Positions 17,109 to 26,398 of a stretch of DNA of 64,000 bases are shown here, one piece after another. Origin of the DNA: Fictibacillus arsenicus. Lineage in GTDB: Bacteria > Bacillota > Bacilli > Bacillales > Fictibacillaceae. The stretch spans positions 2,976,001 to 3,040,000 of the forward strand of contig NZ_CP016761.1 of the NCBI RefSeq assembly GCF_001642935.1, in the 5' to 3' direction. Made by a program: the position numbers and the translations under genes. A model generated the notes under the pieces. That model saw nothing but the letters and a program-made list of their open reading frames with translations. It did no database searches and was not told where the DNA came from. The number at the start of each line of letters is the position of its first letter. Position 1 is the stretch's first letter.

Positions 17109-17510
17109 TTTTAGTAACTGTGCTTCAGCTTTTTGAACGAGTTCTTTAGCTATGCCGATCCACTTTTTATCAATAATAGCATCCGGGTCCTGCGGCTCTG
17201 AAAATTGATTTACACTCCCGGATAAGTTCCCCGCTCCTGCATGATCATCAAGACCAATCTGATATTTATGTGCTAATAAAAAAGGCTCACCCATTTGAAC
17301 AGTAGTATCTCTTTTATCAAGCTCTCCTTCAACAGCCTTAAATGGGATTCTTAAAAATGTGTACCCTTCTTCATCATCAAGTTTATAATCAAAATAGCCA
17401 TGGTCATAATCCCAATTGCCTCCGTAAGAAAAACCCATGCTCTTGAGAACATCTTCCGCTTCATTCAATGCAATCATTTCGTTTTCAAGTTTGCTTTTTA
17501 TCGGTTTCAT
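17106..17510 (-). CDS. yugN: YugN-family protein
   Basis: The start is ATG 17510 behind GTAGGAGGGTG; the product has 134 residues. SMGFSYGGNWDYDHGYFDYK and FLRIPFKAVEGELD are typical of the YugN-like family, whose role is unknown. It is soluble and acidic. It lies between yugO and pgi, as in B. subtilis. Confidence 0.85.
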   Translation of the reverse strand: MKPIKSKLENEMIALNEAEDVLKSMGFSYGGNWDYDHGYFDYKLDDEEGYTFLRIPFKAVEGELDKRDTTVQMGEPFLLAHKYQIGLDDHAGAGNLSGSVNQFSEPQDPDAIIDKKWIGIAKELVQKAEAQLLK

Positions 17511-17601
17511 GTTCACCCTCCTACTTTTTCTATTGTTTAGCCTTTCCAAATAATAGATAGATTATAAGATCCTTCGTTAATTCTGCTCGCTCAGCCCAAA
17601 C

Positions 17602-17630
17602 AAAAAAGCCTGGCCGTTTGACCAGACTTT
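17602..17630 (-). terminator. terminator after pgi
   Basis: AGTCTGG/CCAGGCT stem and a TTTTTTG run on the minus strand, 6 nt past the pgi stop. Confidence 0.8.
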
Positions 17631-17635
17631 CTTTC

Positions 17636-18985
17636 TTATAAACGCTTCTCTAGCTCTTCTTTTTCTTTTTCAAATCCAGGTTTGCCTAAAAGGGCAAACA
17701 TATTCTTCTTGTATGCTTCTACACCTGGCTGATCAAATGGATTCACTCCTAAAAGATATCCGCTGACCGCACATGCTTTTTCAAAGAAATAAACCATATA
17801 GCCAAAATGGTATGGTGACATTTCTGGAATGTTCACGATTAAGTTAGGAACTCCGCCGTCTGTATGCGCAAGAAGTGTGCCTTGGAAAGCTTTCTTATTA
17901 ACAAAATCCATTGTTTGACCAGCTAAGAAGTTCAGCTTGTCCAAGTTTTGATCATCTTCTTCGATCGTTAACTCTTCACGTGCTGAATCCACATAAAGTA
18001 CTGTTTCAAAAAGGTCACGGCGTCCTTCTTGAACGTATTGTCCCATTGAATGCAGATCAGTTGTAAAGTCTACAGAAGCAGGATAAATTCCTTTGTAGTC
18101 CTTACCTTCACTTTCGCCATAAAGCTGTTTCCACCATTCAGAAACGTAGTGGAGACCTGGTTCATAGTTCACCATGAGCTCAATCGTCTTGCCTTTGTTA
18201 TATAATGCATTTCGAACAGCAGCATACTGGTAAGCGATGTTTTCTGCAAGGTTTGGATTGTTAAAATCAACGGAAGCATCTTTAGCACCATTCATCATTT
18301 CCTCAATGTTAACTCCGCTTACAGCGATCGGTAAAAGTCCAACAGCTGTTAAAACAGAATAACGTCCACCAACATCGTCAGGAATAACGAATGACTCATA
18401 GCCTTCTTCGTTAGCTAATGTTTTTAATGCACCTTGCGCTTTGTCTGTTGTTGCATAGATACGCTTGCGTGCTTCTTCTTTTCCGTATTTTTCTTCTAAG
18501 AACTTTCTAAAGATACGGAACGCGATTGCCGGTTCTGTTGTAGTACCAGATTTAGAGATAACATTTACAGAAACATCTCTATCCTTTAATACATCAAAAA
18601 GCTCTTTTACATACGTTGATGAGATGTTTTGTCCAGCAAAGAAAACTTGCGGAGTCTTACGGTCTTCTTTGGATAACAGGTTGTAGAAAGAATGATTTAA
18701 CATTTCAATCGCTGCTCGCGCTCCTAAATATGAGCCTCCGATTCCAACAACAATCAAAACATCAGAATCACTTTTAATCTTTTCAGCACTTTTAACGATT
18801 CGGCTGAACTCTTCGCGGTCATAATTTTCAGGCAGATCTACCCAGCCTAAAAAATCATTGCCTGCACCTGTTTTTTCGTGGATTGCCTCATGTGCTGTTT
18901 TAACAGCTCCCGTAAGGTAATCAACTTCATGCTGCCCAATAAAAGAAAGGGCTTTGCTATAATCAAAACTCAGCTTTTTTGTCAT
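17636..18985 (-). CDS. pgi: glucose-6-phosphate isomerase
   Basis: The start is ATG 18985 with AGGAGG 8 nt upstream, giving 449 residues, the usual Bacillus length. It interconverts glucose 6-phosphate and fructose 6-phosphate in the cytoplasm. Family motifs are [34 protein letters not shown] (sugar-phosphate site), [14 protein letters not shown] and [14 protein letters not shown] near the C-terminus. A good match to a CcpA cre site lies upstream at 19060. Confidence 0.97.
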   Translation of the reverse strand: MTKKLSFDYSKALSFIGQHEVDYLTGAVKTAHEAIHEKTGAGNDFLGWVDLPENYDREEFSRIVKSAEKIKSDSDVLIVVGIGGSYLGARAAIEMLNHSFYNLLSKEDRKTPQVFFAGQNISSTYVKELFDVLKDRDVSVNVISKSGTTTEPAIAFRIFRKFLEEKYGKEEARKRIYATTDKAQGALKTLANEEGYESFVIPDDVGGRYSVLTAVGLLPIAVSGVNIEEMMNGAKDASVDFNNPNLAENIAYQYAAVRNALYNKGKTIELMVNYEPGLHYVSEWWKQLYGESEGKDYKGIYPASVDFTTDLHSMGQYVQEGRRDLFETVLYVDSAREELTIEEDDQNLDKLNFLAGQTMDFVNKKAFQGTLLAHTDGGVPNLIVNIPEMSPYHFGYMVYFFEKACAVSGYLLGVNPFDQPGVEAYKKNMFALLGKPGFEKEKEELEKRL

Positions 18986-19059
18986 ATGTAAGCCTCCTAA
19001 CAATCATTTATTCTTTCACTTTATACAATGGAACTCAGCAAATCAAGAAACCTCATCCA

Positions 19060-19073
19060 TGTAAACGGTTTCG
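19060..19073. promoter_or_regulatory. cre-like site upstream of pgi
   Basis: TGTAAACGGTTTCG differs from the cre consensus TGWAANCGNTNNCA only at the last base. It lies 75 bp upstream of the pgi start, so CcpA control is possible. Confidence 0.4.
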
Positions 19074-19108
19074 TTTGAATAGACGAAATATTCTTTACTA
19101 TTTCATAA

Positions 19109-19331
19109 AGCTCTTTTTCTAAGGGTTGCTGCTAATAGGAGACTTTCAAGTAGTTCTTCATTGAAAAGTTAATTGGAGTGGAAGGGCGAGACTCCTGCGG
19201 GACGAGCGGGACAGGTGAGACCACTCAATGGCGCAAAGCGCAGAGGGGGCTCACCGCACGCCCCGCGGAAAGCGAGCCACTGCAACGGAAATTAACCTCA
19301 TTCAAAAGCAACAAAGTTTGCTAAAACAGCC
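19109..19331. repeat. MITE-like inverted-repeat element, copy C
   Basis: The ends AGCTCTTTTTCTAAGGGTTG and CAAAGTTTGCTAAAACAGCC are imperfect inverted repeats. Core ends are GTTAATTGG and GGAAATTAACC; the pairing bases differ from other copies in a compensated way (GTTGATT/AATCAAC elsewhere). Flanks TTTCATAA and TTTATAAA are similar but not equal. Confidence 0.7.
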
Positions 19332-19336
19332 TTTAT

Positions 19337-19364
19337 AAAAAAAGAAGGGGAAGCCCCCTCTTTT
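19337..19364 (-). terminator. terminator after yugJ
   Basis: AAGAGGGG/CCCCTTCTT stem ending in seven T on the minus strand, overlapping the stop codon region. Confidence 0.7.
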
Positions 19365-20526
19365 ATAATGACATTTTTAAAATGTTTAATACGTCTTCTT
19401 TATTTTGCTTGCTAAAGTTGCCAAACTCACCTCTAGCCATTGCTTTATCGGCTATCAAATCAAGTTTCGAACTGTCAATATCATAATCCGCTAAGGCATT
19501 TGGTGCACCTAGTGATGTCCAAAATGCTGATAAACGGTCAATACCTTCCAACGCGGCTTCTTTATCTGATTTCCCTTCTGTTTCTACACCAAATACTCGA
19601 ACAGCAAGCTGTTTAAACCTGTCTACATTTGTGTCTACGTTATGTCTCATCCAATTTGGAAAAAGAATAGCTAAGCCGCCAGCGTGAGGAATGTCATATA
19701 CAGCAGAAACAGCATGCTCTATATTATGGCTTCCCCAGTCACCGCGAAGACCCATTTGGAGGGTTCCATTAAGAGCCATCGTTCCATTGTAAAGAATAGT
19801 TTCACGCAGTTCATAATTTTCTAGATCCTCTAGCAGCTTAGGTGCCGTTTCCATAACCGTTAATAAAATCGATTCGGCAAAACGGTCTTGCAAAGGAGTA
19901 TTTTCTGCATTATGAAAGTATTGTTCTAATACGTGGGACATCATATCTACAATTCCGTAAATCGTTTGATCTTTTGGAACAGAGAAAGTATAGGTTGGAT
20001 CCAAAATGGAGAATTTCGGGAATACTAATGGGCTTCCCCAGCCATATTTCTCTTGTGTCTCCCAATTCGTGATTACTGATCCGGAGTTCATCTCTGATCC
20101 AGTAGCAGCTAATGTGAGAACTGTACCAAAAGGAAGAGCTTCTTGAGGCTGAGCTTTTAGAGTGATTAGGTCCCAAACATCTCCATCATATTTTGCTCCC
20201 GCTGCAATCGCTTTTGTACAATCGATCACACTTCCGCCGCCTACTGCCAATAAGCATTCAATATTGTTTTCTTTACAGAGGTCTACCCCTCTTTTTACAG
20301 TAGTCAGCCGCGGATTAGGTTCTACTCCAGAAAGCTCGCTTACTTCCATCCCCATCTTATTTAACTCATTCATCACTTCATCATATAATCCGTTGCGTTT
20401 AATGCTTCCTCCGCCATAGACAACGAGTACTTTTTTACCGTAACGGCCAAGTTCATCTTTAAGAGTCTTAATCTGATTTTTGCCGAATACTAAACGGGTC
20501 GGGTTGTAATATATATATTCATTCAT
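19363..20526 (-). CDS. yugJ: iron-containing alcohol dehydrogenase (YugJ/BdhA type)
   Basis: The 387-residue protein is a group III, Fe-dependent alcohol dehydrogenase that reduces aldehydes such as butanal with [19 protein letters not shown] (about 95-109) is the nucleotide-binding loop, and [28 protein letters not shown] supply the metal-binding His residues. The ATG follows AAGGAGGAG. It lies between pgi and yuzA, as in B. subtilis, where yugJ and yugK are duplicates; only one copy is here. Confidence 0.9.
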   Translation of the reverse strand: MNEYIYYNPTRLVFGKNQIKTLKDELGRYGKKVLVVYGGGSIKRNGLYDEVMNELNKMGMEVSELSGVEPNPRLTTVKRGVDLCKENNIECLLAVGGGSVIDCTKAIAAGAKYDGDVWDLITLKAQPQEALPFGTVLTLAATGSEMNSGSVITNWETQEKYGWGSPLVFPKFSILDPTYTFSVPKDQTIYGIVDMMSHVLEQYFHNAENTPLQDRFAESILLTVMETAPKLLEDLENYELRETILYNGTMALNGTLQMGLRGDWGSHNIEHAVSAVYDIPHAGGLAILFPNWMRHNVDTNVDRFKQLAVRVFGVETEGKSDKEAALEGIDRLSAFWTSLGAPNALADYDIDSSKLDLIADKAMARGEFGNFSKQNKEDVLNILKMSL

Positions 20527-20630
20527 TGCAATTACTCCTCCTTACATCATTTAAACCGTATTATGTGGGACTCATCCTTAAAAAGTAAAGTAATCAGCTT
20601 ACCGAACCTTAGGATGCGTCAGTAAATGTT

Positions 20631-20655
20631 GTTTCATCCTGCAGAAGTCGGGAAT
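20631..20655 (+). promoter_or_regulatory. SigB-like promoter upstream of yuzA
   Basis: GTTTCA, a 13-nt spacer and GGGAAT match the general-stress consensus GTTTAA-N12-14-GGGWAW, 70 bp upstream of the yuzA start. Confidence 0.5.
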
Positions 20656-20724
20656 GTATACATACAGTTAAAATTTGGCACTATAAGAGAGCATTTTTAT
20701 TAAAAAAATAGGAGGAATTATCAA

Positions 20725-20961
20725 ATGAGTGGATTACAGCGATTTGCGCTGGCATTAGTAATTGTAGGAGCAATCAATTGGGGACTAATCGGATTTTTTC
20801 AGTTTGATCTTGTTGCAGCCATTTTCGGCGGGCAGGACACTGCTTTAGCTCGTATCGTATACGGACTTGTTGGTTTATCCGGCTTGTACTGTTTAACATT
20901 ATTATTTAAGCCTTCTGAAGAATTAAGCGGTGAAAGAACTCCTGAACATAATCGGGTTTGA
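20725..20961 (+). CDS. yuzA: DUF378 membrane protein YuzA
   Basis: This 78-residue protein has two membrane helices (about 5-28 and 40-60) with the DUF378 signature IVGAINWGLIGFFQFDLVAA and ALARIVYGLVGLSGLYCL. Its function is unknown. The start ATG has AGGAGG 9 nt upstream. Its place between yugJ and yugI is the same as in B. subtilis. Confidence 0.9.
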   Translation: MSGLQRFALALVIVGAINWGLIGFFQFDLVAAIFGGQDTALARIVYGLVGLSGLYCLTLLFKPSEELSGERTPEHNRV

Positions 20962-20980
20962 TACAATCATTTTTGTGTAC

Positions 20981-21010
20981 AAAAAAACCTCTCGAAATGA
21001 GAGGTATTTT
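20981..21010. terminator. bidirectional terminator
   Basis: ACCTCTC/GAGAGGT stem with A and T runs on both sides, between yuzA and yugI. Confidence 0.8.
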
Positions 21011-21012
21011 TA

Positions 21013-21432
21013 TTATTTTTTAAGGCGCTTATTAAGTTGAGCCTGACGATCAGTTGACTCTTTCAACCAGTCTTTAAGCTTTGCTTCAAGAGTGTTGAAA
21101 CCTTTGTTAGCGTCTTGATTGTTATTGCTGCTGCTTTTCTTGTTGTTGTTGAAACCACCAGGACGGCGCTCTTTTTTCGGTGCTGGCGCTGGTGCTTCTT
21201 GTGTTTGTCGGATGGAAAGTGAAATTTTCTTGCTGTCTTCGTCAACAGAAAGAATCTTTACTGACACAACGTCGCCAACACTTAAAGCGTCATTAATATC
21301 TTTAACGAAGCCATGGGAAACTTCAGAAATATGCACAAGACCTTGTACATTATCATTTAATGCAACAAACGCACCAAAAGGCTTAATGCCTGTAACTTTA
21401 CCTTCAACAATGCTACCTACTTCAAAATTCAT
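21013..21432 (-). CDS. yugI: S1-domain RNA-binding protein (general stress protein 13 type)
   Basis: Residues 1-72 form one S1 RNA-binding domain (VGSIVEGKVTGIKPFGAFVA, VQGLVHISEVSHGFVKDIND, VKILSVDEDSKKISLSIR). A low-complexity Asn/Lys/Pro linker follows (about 75-110), then a helical tail. The whole is 139 residues. YugI and its relative YabR are known to bind the ribosome or RNA; GSP13 is induced by stress. A SigB-like promoter lies on the opposite side of yuzA. Confidence 0.9.
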   Translation of the reverse strand: MNFEVGSIVEGKVTGIKPFGAFVALNDNVQGLVHISEVSHGFVKDINDALSVGDVVSVKILSVDEDSKKISLSIRQTQEAPAPAPKKERRPGGFNNNKKSSSNNNQDANKGFNTLEAKLKDWLKESTDRQAQLNKRLKK

Positions 21433-21510
21433 GAAAACACTCCTAACTATTTTTTAACCTGTTAAGTATAACATAACTATACAGTACAAGCAAAATTAAT
21501 AAATGGAGTG

Positions 21511-23427
21511 TTAACGGCCGGTTAGTGTTAATTCCTGTCCTATACTAGGATTGTACATTTCGTTCTTCCCGAAATTGTATCTTTTCTCAATATTTATCTG
21601 ATGCCATAGCATGAACATCAGTACCGTCCATATCTTCCTGCTGTAATCTCCTCTTCCAGCACGGTGTCCTTCAAGTAGGTGAAGTACTGTATCCTTATTT
21701 AAATATTGATCCGTATCACTCGATAAAATCAGTTGTTTAGCCCAATCATACATTTCATTTTTCAGCCAGTGCCTGATCGGAACAGGAAATCCTAACTTTC
21801 TGCGGTGAAGAACGCTATCAGGTACAATACCTTGCATAGCCTCTCTTAAGGCATATTTAGTAGTTCCGTTTGTTACTGTAAGATTAGGATGCAGACTTGA
21901 AGCAATCTTAAACACTTCTTTATCTAAGAACGGTACTCGCAGTTCCAATGAATGAGCCATTGTCATCTTATCTGCTTTTACGAGTATATCTCCTCGCATC
22001 CATGTATGAAGGTCGATATACTGCATTTTGTGTACATCATGAAACGCTGCAGCTTGATCATATAAAGGTTTTGTCACATTTTTATAATTATAAGCTGACC
22101 GATAATCTTTCAGCAGTTTACTTTTTTCATATTCTGAAAACATCTTAGCGTTTCCAATATAACGCTCTTCAATCGTCATGCTTCCCCGCTCCAAGAAGCT
22201 TTTGCCTTTAAGCCCCTCAGGAAGTACGTTTGCAATTGCAGCAAGTCCTTTCGTTATTCCTTTTGGCATGGAAGACAAATGACGTAAAGAGTGTGGTTCA
22301 TGGTAGATGTTATATCCACCAAAAAGCTCATCTGCTCCCTCACCTGATAATACTACCGTCACATGCTTTGCAGCTTCGCGAGCCACAAAATACAATGGAA
22401 CCGCCGCTGGATCTGCAACTGGATCATCCATATGCCAGATTATCTTCGGAAGCTCCCTAATAAACTCTTCAGGTTTTACCAAGTAATGAATGTTTTCAAC
22501 GTTCAATGCAGCAGCTGTTTGCACTGCAACATCGATCTCACTGAAACCTTCTCTTTCAAATCCTACAGTAAAAGTTTTAAGTGAGGGATGAAGTTCACTT
22601 GCCATTGCCACAATTGCACTGGAATCTATCCCGCCAGATAAGAATGCGCCTACAGGAACATCTGAACGCATGTGAATCTTTACGGAGTCACGCATTACAG
22701 ATCGAATTTCATCTTTTGCTTCTTCAAGAGTCATATCTTTTGTTGTGAAATTAGGCTTCCAATATGACTTGATTTTTAAAGGTCTGCCTGCTTTTTTTAC
22801 AAAATAATGCCCTGGTTCGAGTTTCTTGATTCCTTTTGTTAAAGTCATCGGCTCAGGAACAAATTGATAAGTTAAATAGTGATGCAGTGCTTCAGCATCT
22901 ACTTGCTGATCTTGTTTTGCCAGGGTGATGCTTTTCTTTTCGGAAGCACAGTACAAGCCTTCTTCATCCTCTAAATAAAAGAACGGTTTAATTCCAAATG
23001 GATCCCGCGCACCAAAAAGCTCTTTTGTTTCTTTATCCCAGATTAAAAATCCGAACATACCTCGAAGTTCTTTCATTGCCTCTTCCCGTCTTTCGCTAAA
23101 AAGAGCAAGTATAACTTCAGTATCAGAGTGTGTTTTAAACTCAAATCCTTTTTCTTCAAGATCTTTCCTTATTTCAACATAATTATAGATTTCTCCATTA
23201 AAAATGATCCAATAACGATCATCTTCATATGATAAAGGCTGTTTACCGCTTTCTAGGTCGATGATGCTTAAGCGGCGAAATCCAAAGCGGACATATTGAT
23301 CAACAAAGTGTCCACTATCATCCGGACCTCTGTGTGTAATGATGTTTGTCATCTCAATTAATTTTTCAGTTTCCTGCTGCTCAGCAGTGTCAGGTGTATT
23401 TAACATATATCCAATAAAGCCGCACAT
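21511..23427 (-). CDS. asnB: asparagine synthase (glutamine-hydrolysing)
   Basis: The 638-residue enzyme amidates aspartate to asparagine with glutamine and ATP. Cys2 (MCGFIGYML) is the N-terminal nucleophile of the glutaminase domain, with IITHRGPDDSG and FNGEIYNY. The C-terminal synthetase has the PP-loop VPVGAFLSGGIDSSAIVA (about 255-272) and LSGEGADELFGGYNIY. The C-terminal 60 residues are as in AsnB/AsnO of Bacillus. GGGAGG precedes the ATG. An aspartase-type gene is the next unit, so two aspartate-using enzymes are neighbours. Which Bacillus paralogue it equals is not certain. Confidence 0.93.
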   Translation of the reverse strand: MCGFIGYMLNTPDTAEQQETEKLIEMTNIITHRGPDDSGHFVDQYVRFGFRRLSIIDLESGKQPLSYEDDRYWIIFNGEIYNYVEIRKDLEEKGFEFKTHSDTEVILALFSERREEAMKELRGMFGFLIWDKETKELFGARDPFGIKPFFYLEDEEGLYCASEKKSITLAKQDQQVDAEALHHYLTYQFVPEPMTLTKGIKKLEPGHYFVKKAGRPLKIKSYWKPNFTTKDMTLEEAKDEIRSVMRDSVKIHMRSDVPVGAFLSGGIDSSAIVAMASELHPSLKTFTVGFEREGFSEIDVAVQTAAALNVENIHYLVKPEEFIRELPKIIWHMDDPVADPAAVPLYFVAREAAKHVTVVLSGEGADELFGGYNIYHEPHSLRHLSSMPKGITKGLAAIANVLPEGLKGKSFLERGSMTIEERYIGNAKMFSEYEKSKLLKDYRSAYNYKNVTKPLYDQAAAFHDVHKMQYIDLHTWMRGDILVKADKMTMAHSLELRVPFLDKEVFKIASSLHPNLTVTNGTTKYALREAMQGIVPDSVLHRRKLGFPVPIRHWLKNEMYDWAKQLILSSDTDQYLNKDTVLHLLEGHRAGRGDYSRKIWTVLMFMLWHQINIEKRYNFGKNEMYNPSIGQELTLTGR

Positions 23428-23654
23428 TTTAAAGTTCCTCCCAAAAAAAGCAGTTCAAATATCAAGTTTTTCACGTATTTCATCACTTAAAGGTTTTCCA
23501 ATATATTAAATCGTTACCTTTATTTGAGAAATACCTCTTAATTATAACGCTTATTTTTAACTATTCACTACATTTTTGTTAAAAAAATGAAAAACAAGGA
23601 ATCTGTACTATATTTGTCGAGAAAAACAAAAAAAAGTTACAACATTTTATTAAT

Positions 23655-23956
23655 GGCTCATTGCTTTTGAACATTTTTATGGAGTACGCTTCTTTGACTA
23701 GTTGATTGGAGCGCAAGGTGCGAGACTCCTGCGGGAGCAGCGTGCCAGCTACCTGAGTATTCTTCTCGTAAGGCATGCGACGAGGAACACCCTTCGTCAG
23801 AATTTACTTGTTGACGCAGGAGCACACCAACTTCTTTGAAGGTGAGACTCCTAATGGTGCAAAGCGCCGAGGAGGCTCACCGCACGCCCCGCGGAAAGCG
23901 AGCACCTGGAGCGGAAATCAATATCTTCTAATCACAACAATGTTTACGAAACAGCC
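23655..23956. repeat. MITE-like inverted-repeat element, copy D
   Basis: It begins GGCTCATTGCTTTTGAAC and ends ATGTTTACGAAACAGCC. The core runs from GTTGATTGGAGCGCAAGG to GGAGCGGAAATCAA and contains GGTGAG and GGCTCACC. An extra insert of about 85 bp (with AAGGCATGCGACGAGGAAC) is shared with copy B. TATTAA occurs on both flanks, hinting at a duplicated target. The right end touches the stop codon of the lyase gene. Confidence 0.65.
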
Positions 23957-23958
23957 TA

Positions 23959-25350
23959 TTAAATCATTGAGTTCGGATCTAAAATACGTTCTGCTTCCTC
24001 CGGTGTGAATAATTTTTTTTCAATCAAAAGTTCTTTCAAAGTTTTCCCTGTTTCAAAGCTTTCTTTTGCCAATGCAGCTGCCTTTTCATATCCGATATGA
24101 GGATTTAGTGCTGTTACCAGTGAAAGACTTTGATCCAGCCACTCTTTAATTCTCTCTTTATTCGCGCTGATTCCTTTCAAGCATTTATCCGTAAATACAT
24201 TCATACCATTGCTTATGATCGTAATAGATTGTAAAACGTTATAGCCAATTACAGGCATCATTGGATTGATTTCAAGCTGGCTTCCGATGGCAGCAGTTGT
24301 TACACATGAATCATTTCCAATTACCTGTGAGCAAATCATATATAAATTTTCTAGAATGACTGGATTGATTTTGCCTGGCATTATAGAGGAACCTGGCTGG
24401 ACCGCTGGCAGGGTTATTTCTGCAAGTCCAGTTCTTGGCCCGCTGCTCAATAGACGCAGATCACTTGAGATCTTTATAAGATGAACCGCTAGTTCTCTCA
24501 GGTGGCCGCTGATTCGGATCGCAGCATTGGTATTTTGCATAAACATATACGTGTTTTCACTTTGTGTGAATGGAAGCTTCGTCCGTTTCGCAATCTCTTT
24601 AATAGCTAAAACTGCATACTTTTCATGGGCATTAATTCCGGTTCCTACTGCATTTCCGCCTAATCCTAAGTCAAATAAATACTTTTCTGCCTCTTTTAAA
24701 GCGTTTTTTACAGATAGAACAGCTCCTTTATATCCTTTAAATTCACTCCCCAGCCTGATAGGAACCGCGTCCTGCAAATGTGTACGGCCTGCTTTAACAA
24801 CTGAATGAAATTCCTTTTCTTTTTCTTCCAAGACTTCTAGTAAATGATCTATAGCAGGATACAGTGTTTCATAAAGCTGACCCGCAATTGAGATATGTAT
24901 AGCAGTTGGAATTGTGTCGTTTGTAGACTGTGACATATTCACATCATCGTTTGGATGAACGAGACTAAAATCTCCTTTTTTGCCTCCTAGTATTTCAGCT
25001 GCTCGTGATGCGATGACTTCATTCACATTCATATTTTGTGAAGTACCTGCACCCGCCTGGTACACATCTACAACGAATTGTTCATTCCATTTTCCATTGA
25101 TGATCTCTTCAGCTGCCTGAATAATACAGTCCGCTTTTTTAGCGTTTAATACACCGCATTCTTTATTGGCCGCGGCAGCACTGGCTTTGATGATCGCTTG
25201 TGCTTTAATAAAAGAAAAAGGCAGTCTGAGACCGCTTATCGGAAAATTATTTACCGCTCTTTGGGTCTGGGCACCATAATAAACATCTTCAGGTACTTTA
25301 ACTTCACCTAACGTGTCCTTAGCAATTCGAAATTTATCCACTTCATTCAC
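23959..25350 (-). CDS. ansB: aspartate ammonia-lyase (class II fumarase/aspartase superfamily)
   Basis: The 463-residue protein has the superfamily signature GSSIMPGKINPV (about 318-329). I chose aspartase over fumarase because active-site words follow aspartases: YQAGAGTSQNMN rather than GSGTQSN, MSQSTNDT rather than SQSSND, and RTHLQDAVPIRLG. The C-terminus (CLKGISANKERIKEW, ALNPHIGYEKAA) also resembles Bacillus aspartase. It would deaminate aspartate to fumarate and ammonia. LGGNAVGTGINAHEKY is shared with both groups, so fumarase is not fully excluded. It is monocistronic. Confidence 0.78.
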   Translation of the reverse strand: MNEVDKFRIAKDTLGEVKVPEDVYYGAQTQRAVNNFPISGLRLPFSFIKAQAIIKASAAAANKECGVLNAKKADCIIQAAEEIINGKWNEQFVVDVYQAGAGTSQNMNVNEVIASRAAEILGGKKGDFSLVHPNDDVNMSQSTNDTIPTAIHISIAGQLYETLYPAIDHLLEVLEEKEKEFHSVVKAGRTHLQDAVPIRLGSEFKGYKGAVLSVKNALKEAEKYLFDLGLGGNAVGTGINAHEKYAVLAIKEIAKRTKLPFTQSENTYMFMQNTNAAIRISGHLRELAVHLIKISSDLRLLSSGPRTGLAEITLPAVQPGSSIMPGKINPVILENLYMICSQVIGNDSCVTTAAIGSQLEINPMMPVIGYNVLQSITIISNGMNVFTDKCLKGISANKERIKEWLDQSLSLVTALNPHIGYEKAAALAKESFETGKTLKELLIEKKLFTPEEAERILDPNSMI

Positions 25351-25426
25351 TCCTTAAAAAAGCTTTCTTATGACTTGTATTCCCAACCGCTGAATATATG
25401 TAATCCTTTTTTCTAATATTTGCTTA

Positions 25427-25644
25427 GGCTTTATCCATGATCTCCTGTCCTTTGTTTATGAAATTTCACGGTACGTGTTCTTATATTTATTACACGTTCG
25501 CTCAGATTCATTGAGTTTCGCTCAAAAACGCCGACTTACGCTCAAGATCCTCTCGTTTCGCTCAAAATACCTCTAGTTTCGCTCCAAAACTTCCTTTTTC
25601 GCTCAAAGCGCCTCTTCTAATAGCAGCATTTTACAAAAACAGCC
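25427..25644. repeat. element with header I and TTTCGCTCA 20-21 nt array
   Basis: The left end GGCTTTATCCATGATC and right end CATTTTACAAAAACAGCC resemble the ends of the MITE-like copies. Inside are the header ACGGTACGTG...ACACGTTCGC (25468-25501) and six units starting TTTCGCTCA or a near variant, spaced 20-21 nt, up to about 25618. The text between the motifs is not conserved. Confidence 0.7.
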
Positions 25645-25655
25645 TTTTGAACAGA

Positions 25656-25684
25656 ACAAAACCGCCATGGATAAGGCGGTTTTA
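25656..25684 (-). terminator. terminator overlapping the end of the 79-residue gene
   Basis: Perfect AAAACCGCC/GGCGGTTTT stem; it includes the stop codon of the gene at 25682. Confidence 0.65.
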
Positions 25685-25921
25685 CAATTGAGGCAACGCT
25701 ATGACCACAGCAGGTTCTTTTTTAATAAACTTATGCTCTGTCTTATAGCCCGCTTTTTTTTGTTTTATAAAGGTTTTCTTAGAAATTGGACGGGGCCTTG
25801 ACCAGGAAAGGGAGTCAAGATTTTTCCAATTATCATGTGTAATAATTTCACTTTTGTAATAATAACAGTTTCCGCTAGTATACTCTTCACAAATATAGCG
25901 AACTGTTTGACGACTGTGCAT
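25682..25921 (-). CDS. small hypothetical protein
   Basis: The 79-residue product starts at an ATG with GGAGAG 8 nt upstream. It is basic and rich in Tyr and Lys, with two Cys (CEEYTSGNCYYYKSEIITHD) and a Trp-containing middle. I do not recognise it. A terminator follows directly, which supports a real gene. Confidence 0.55.
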   Translation of the reverse strand: MHSRQTVRYICEEYTSGNCYYYKSEIITHDNWKNLDSLSWSRPRPISKKTFIKQKKAGYKTEHKFIKKEPAVVIALPQL

Positions 25922-25980
25922 ATCATCTCTCCATTTTTTACTTCATTATCCCCGCATGACGTTTCATTCATACTTTAAGC

Positions 25981-26016
25981 AAAAAAAGGCCTGAAGACCC
26001 TACCTCCAAGCCTTAA
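25981..26016 (-). terminator. terminator after small YjcZ-like gene
   Basis: AAGGC/GCCTT outer stem with imperfect inner pairing, and a T run on the minus strand. Confidence 0.55.
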
Positions 26017-26020
26017 TCTG

Positions 26021-26173
26021 TTAATCTCTGGTGTTCCACCACCACCAGCCACCAAATATCAAGATGAGAATAAACAAGATTATTATTACAGCCCAGATCC
26101 AACCGTAGCCATAGCCGCCATAACCGTAGCCACCTGCATACGGGTAATAGTAAGGATAATATGGAAATGCCAT
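26021..26173 (-). CDS. small Tyr/Gly-rich one-helix protein (YjcZ-like)
   Basis: A 50-residue product from ATG 26173 with AGGAGG 7 nt upstream. The first half is Tyr/Gly/Pro-rich (YPYAGGYGYGGYGYGW), followed by a single membrane helix (AVIIILFILILIFGG) and a WWWW-N tail. The layout is like YjcZ-type small sporulation or spore-surface proteins of Bacillus, though the Trp-rich end is unusual. Function unknown. Confidence 0.65.
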   Translation of the reverse strand: MAFPYYPYYYPYAGGYGYGGYGYGWIWAVIIILFILILIFGGWWWWNTRD

Positions 26174-26398
26174 CCTGCTACCTCCTTCATTTCTTTTCTT
26201 TATGCGTTCTTACTCCTTATTAAAATATGTACGAAGCATGTAAAGAGGAATAGAGACAAACGCACAAATTTTGATTGGACTGCTGGAATTCCGGGATGAA
26301 ACAACCTTTATGAGTATAGGAAATAATTGCACCTTGTATCTTTAGACAGGTTTGGTAAAACTACGTATAAGATTTTTGCGGACGGAGGGTAAAAATTC

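Noticed and set aside
23775-24008. Open frames inside the repeat elements (also near 29638-29941 and 33557-33828)
   Set aside because: They follow the GC-rich core in different frames in different copies and have no ribosome sites.
23959-25350. Class II fumarase
   Set aside because: GAGTS, SQSTND and the C-terminal words follow aspartases; fumarase kept only as an alternative.
25497-25618. CRISPR array
   Set aside because: The repeated word is 8-9 nt with a 20-21 nt step; no 24-37 nt repeats, no equal-length unique spacers of 30 nt or more and no cas genes.
25765-25971. Alternative minus-strand frame overlapping the 79-residue gene
   Set aside because: The frame at 25682-25921 has the better ribosome site and ends at the terminator.
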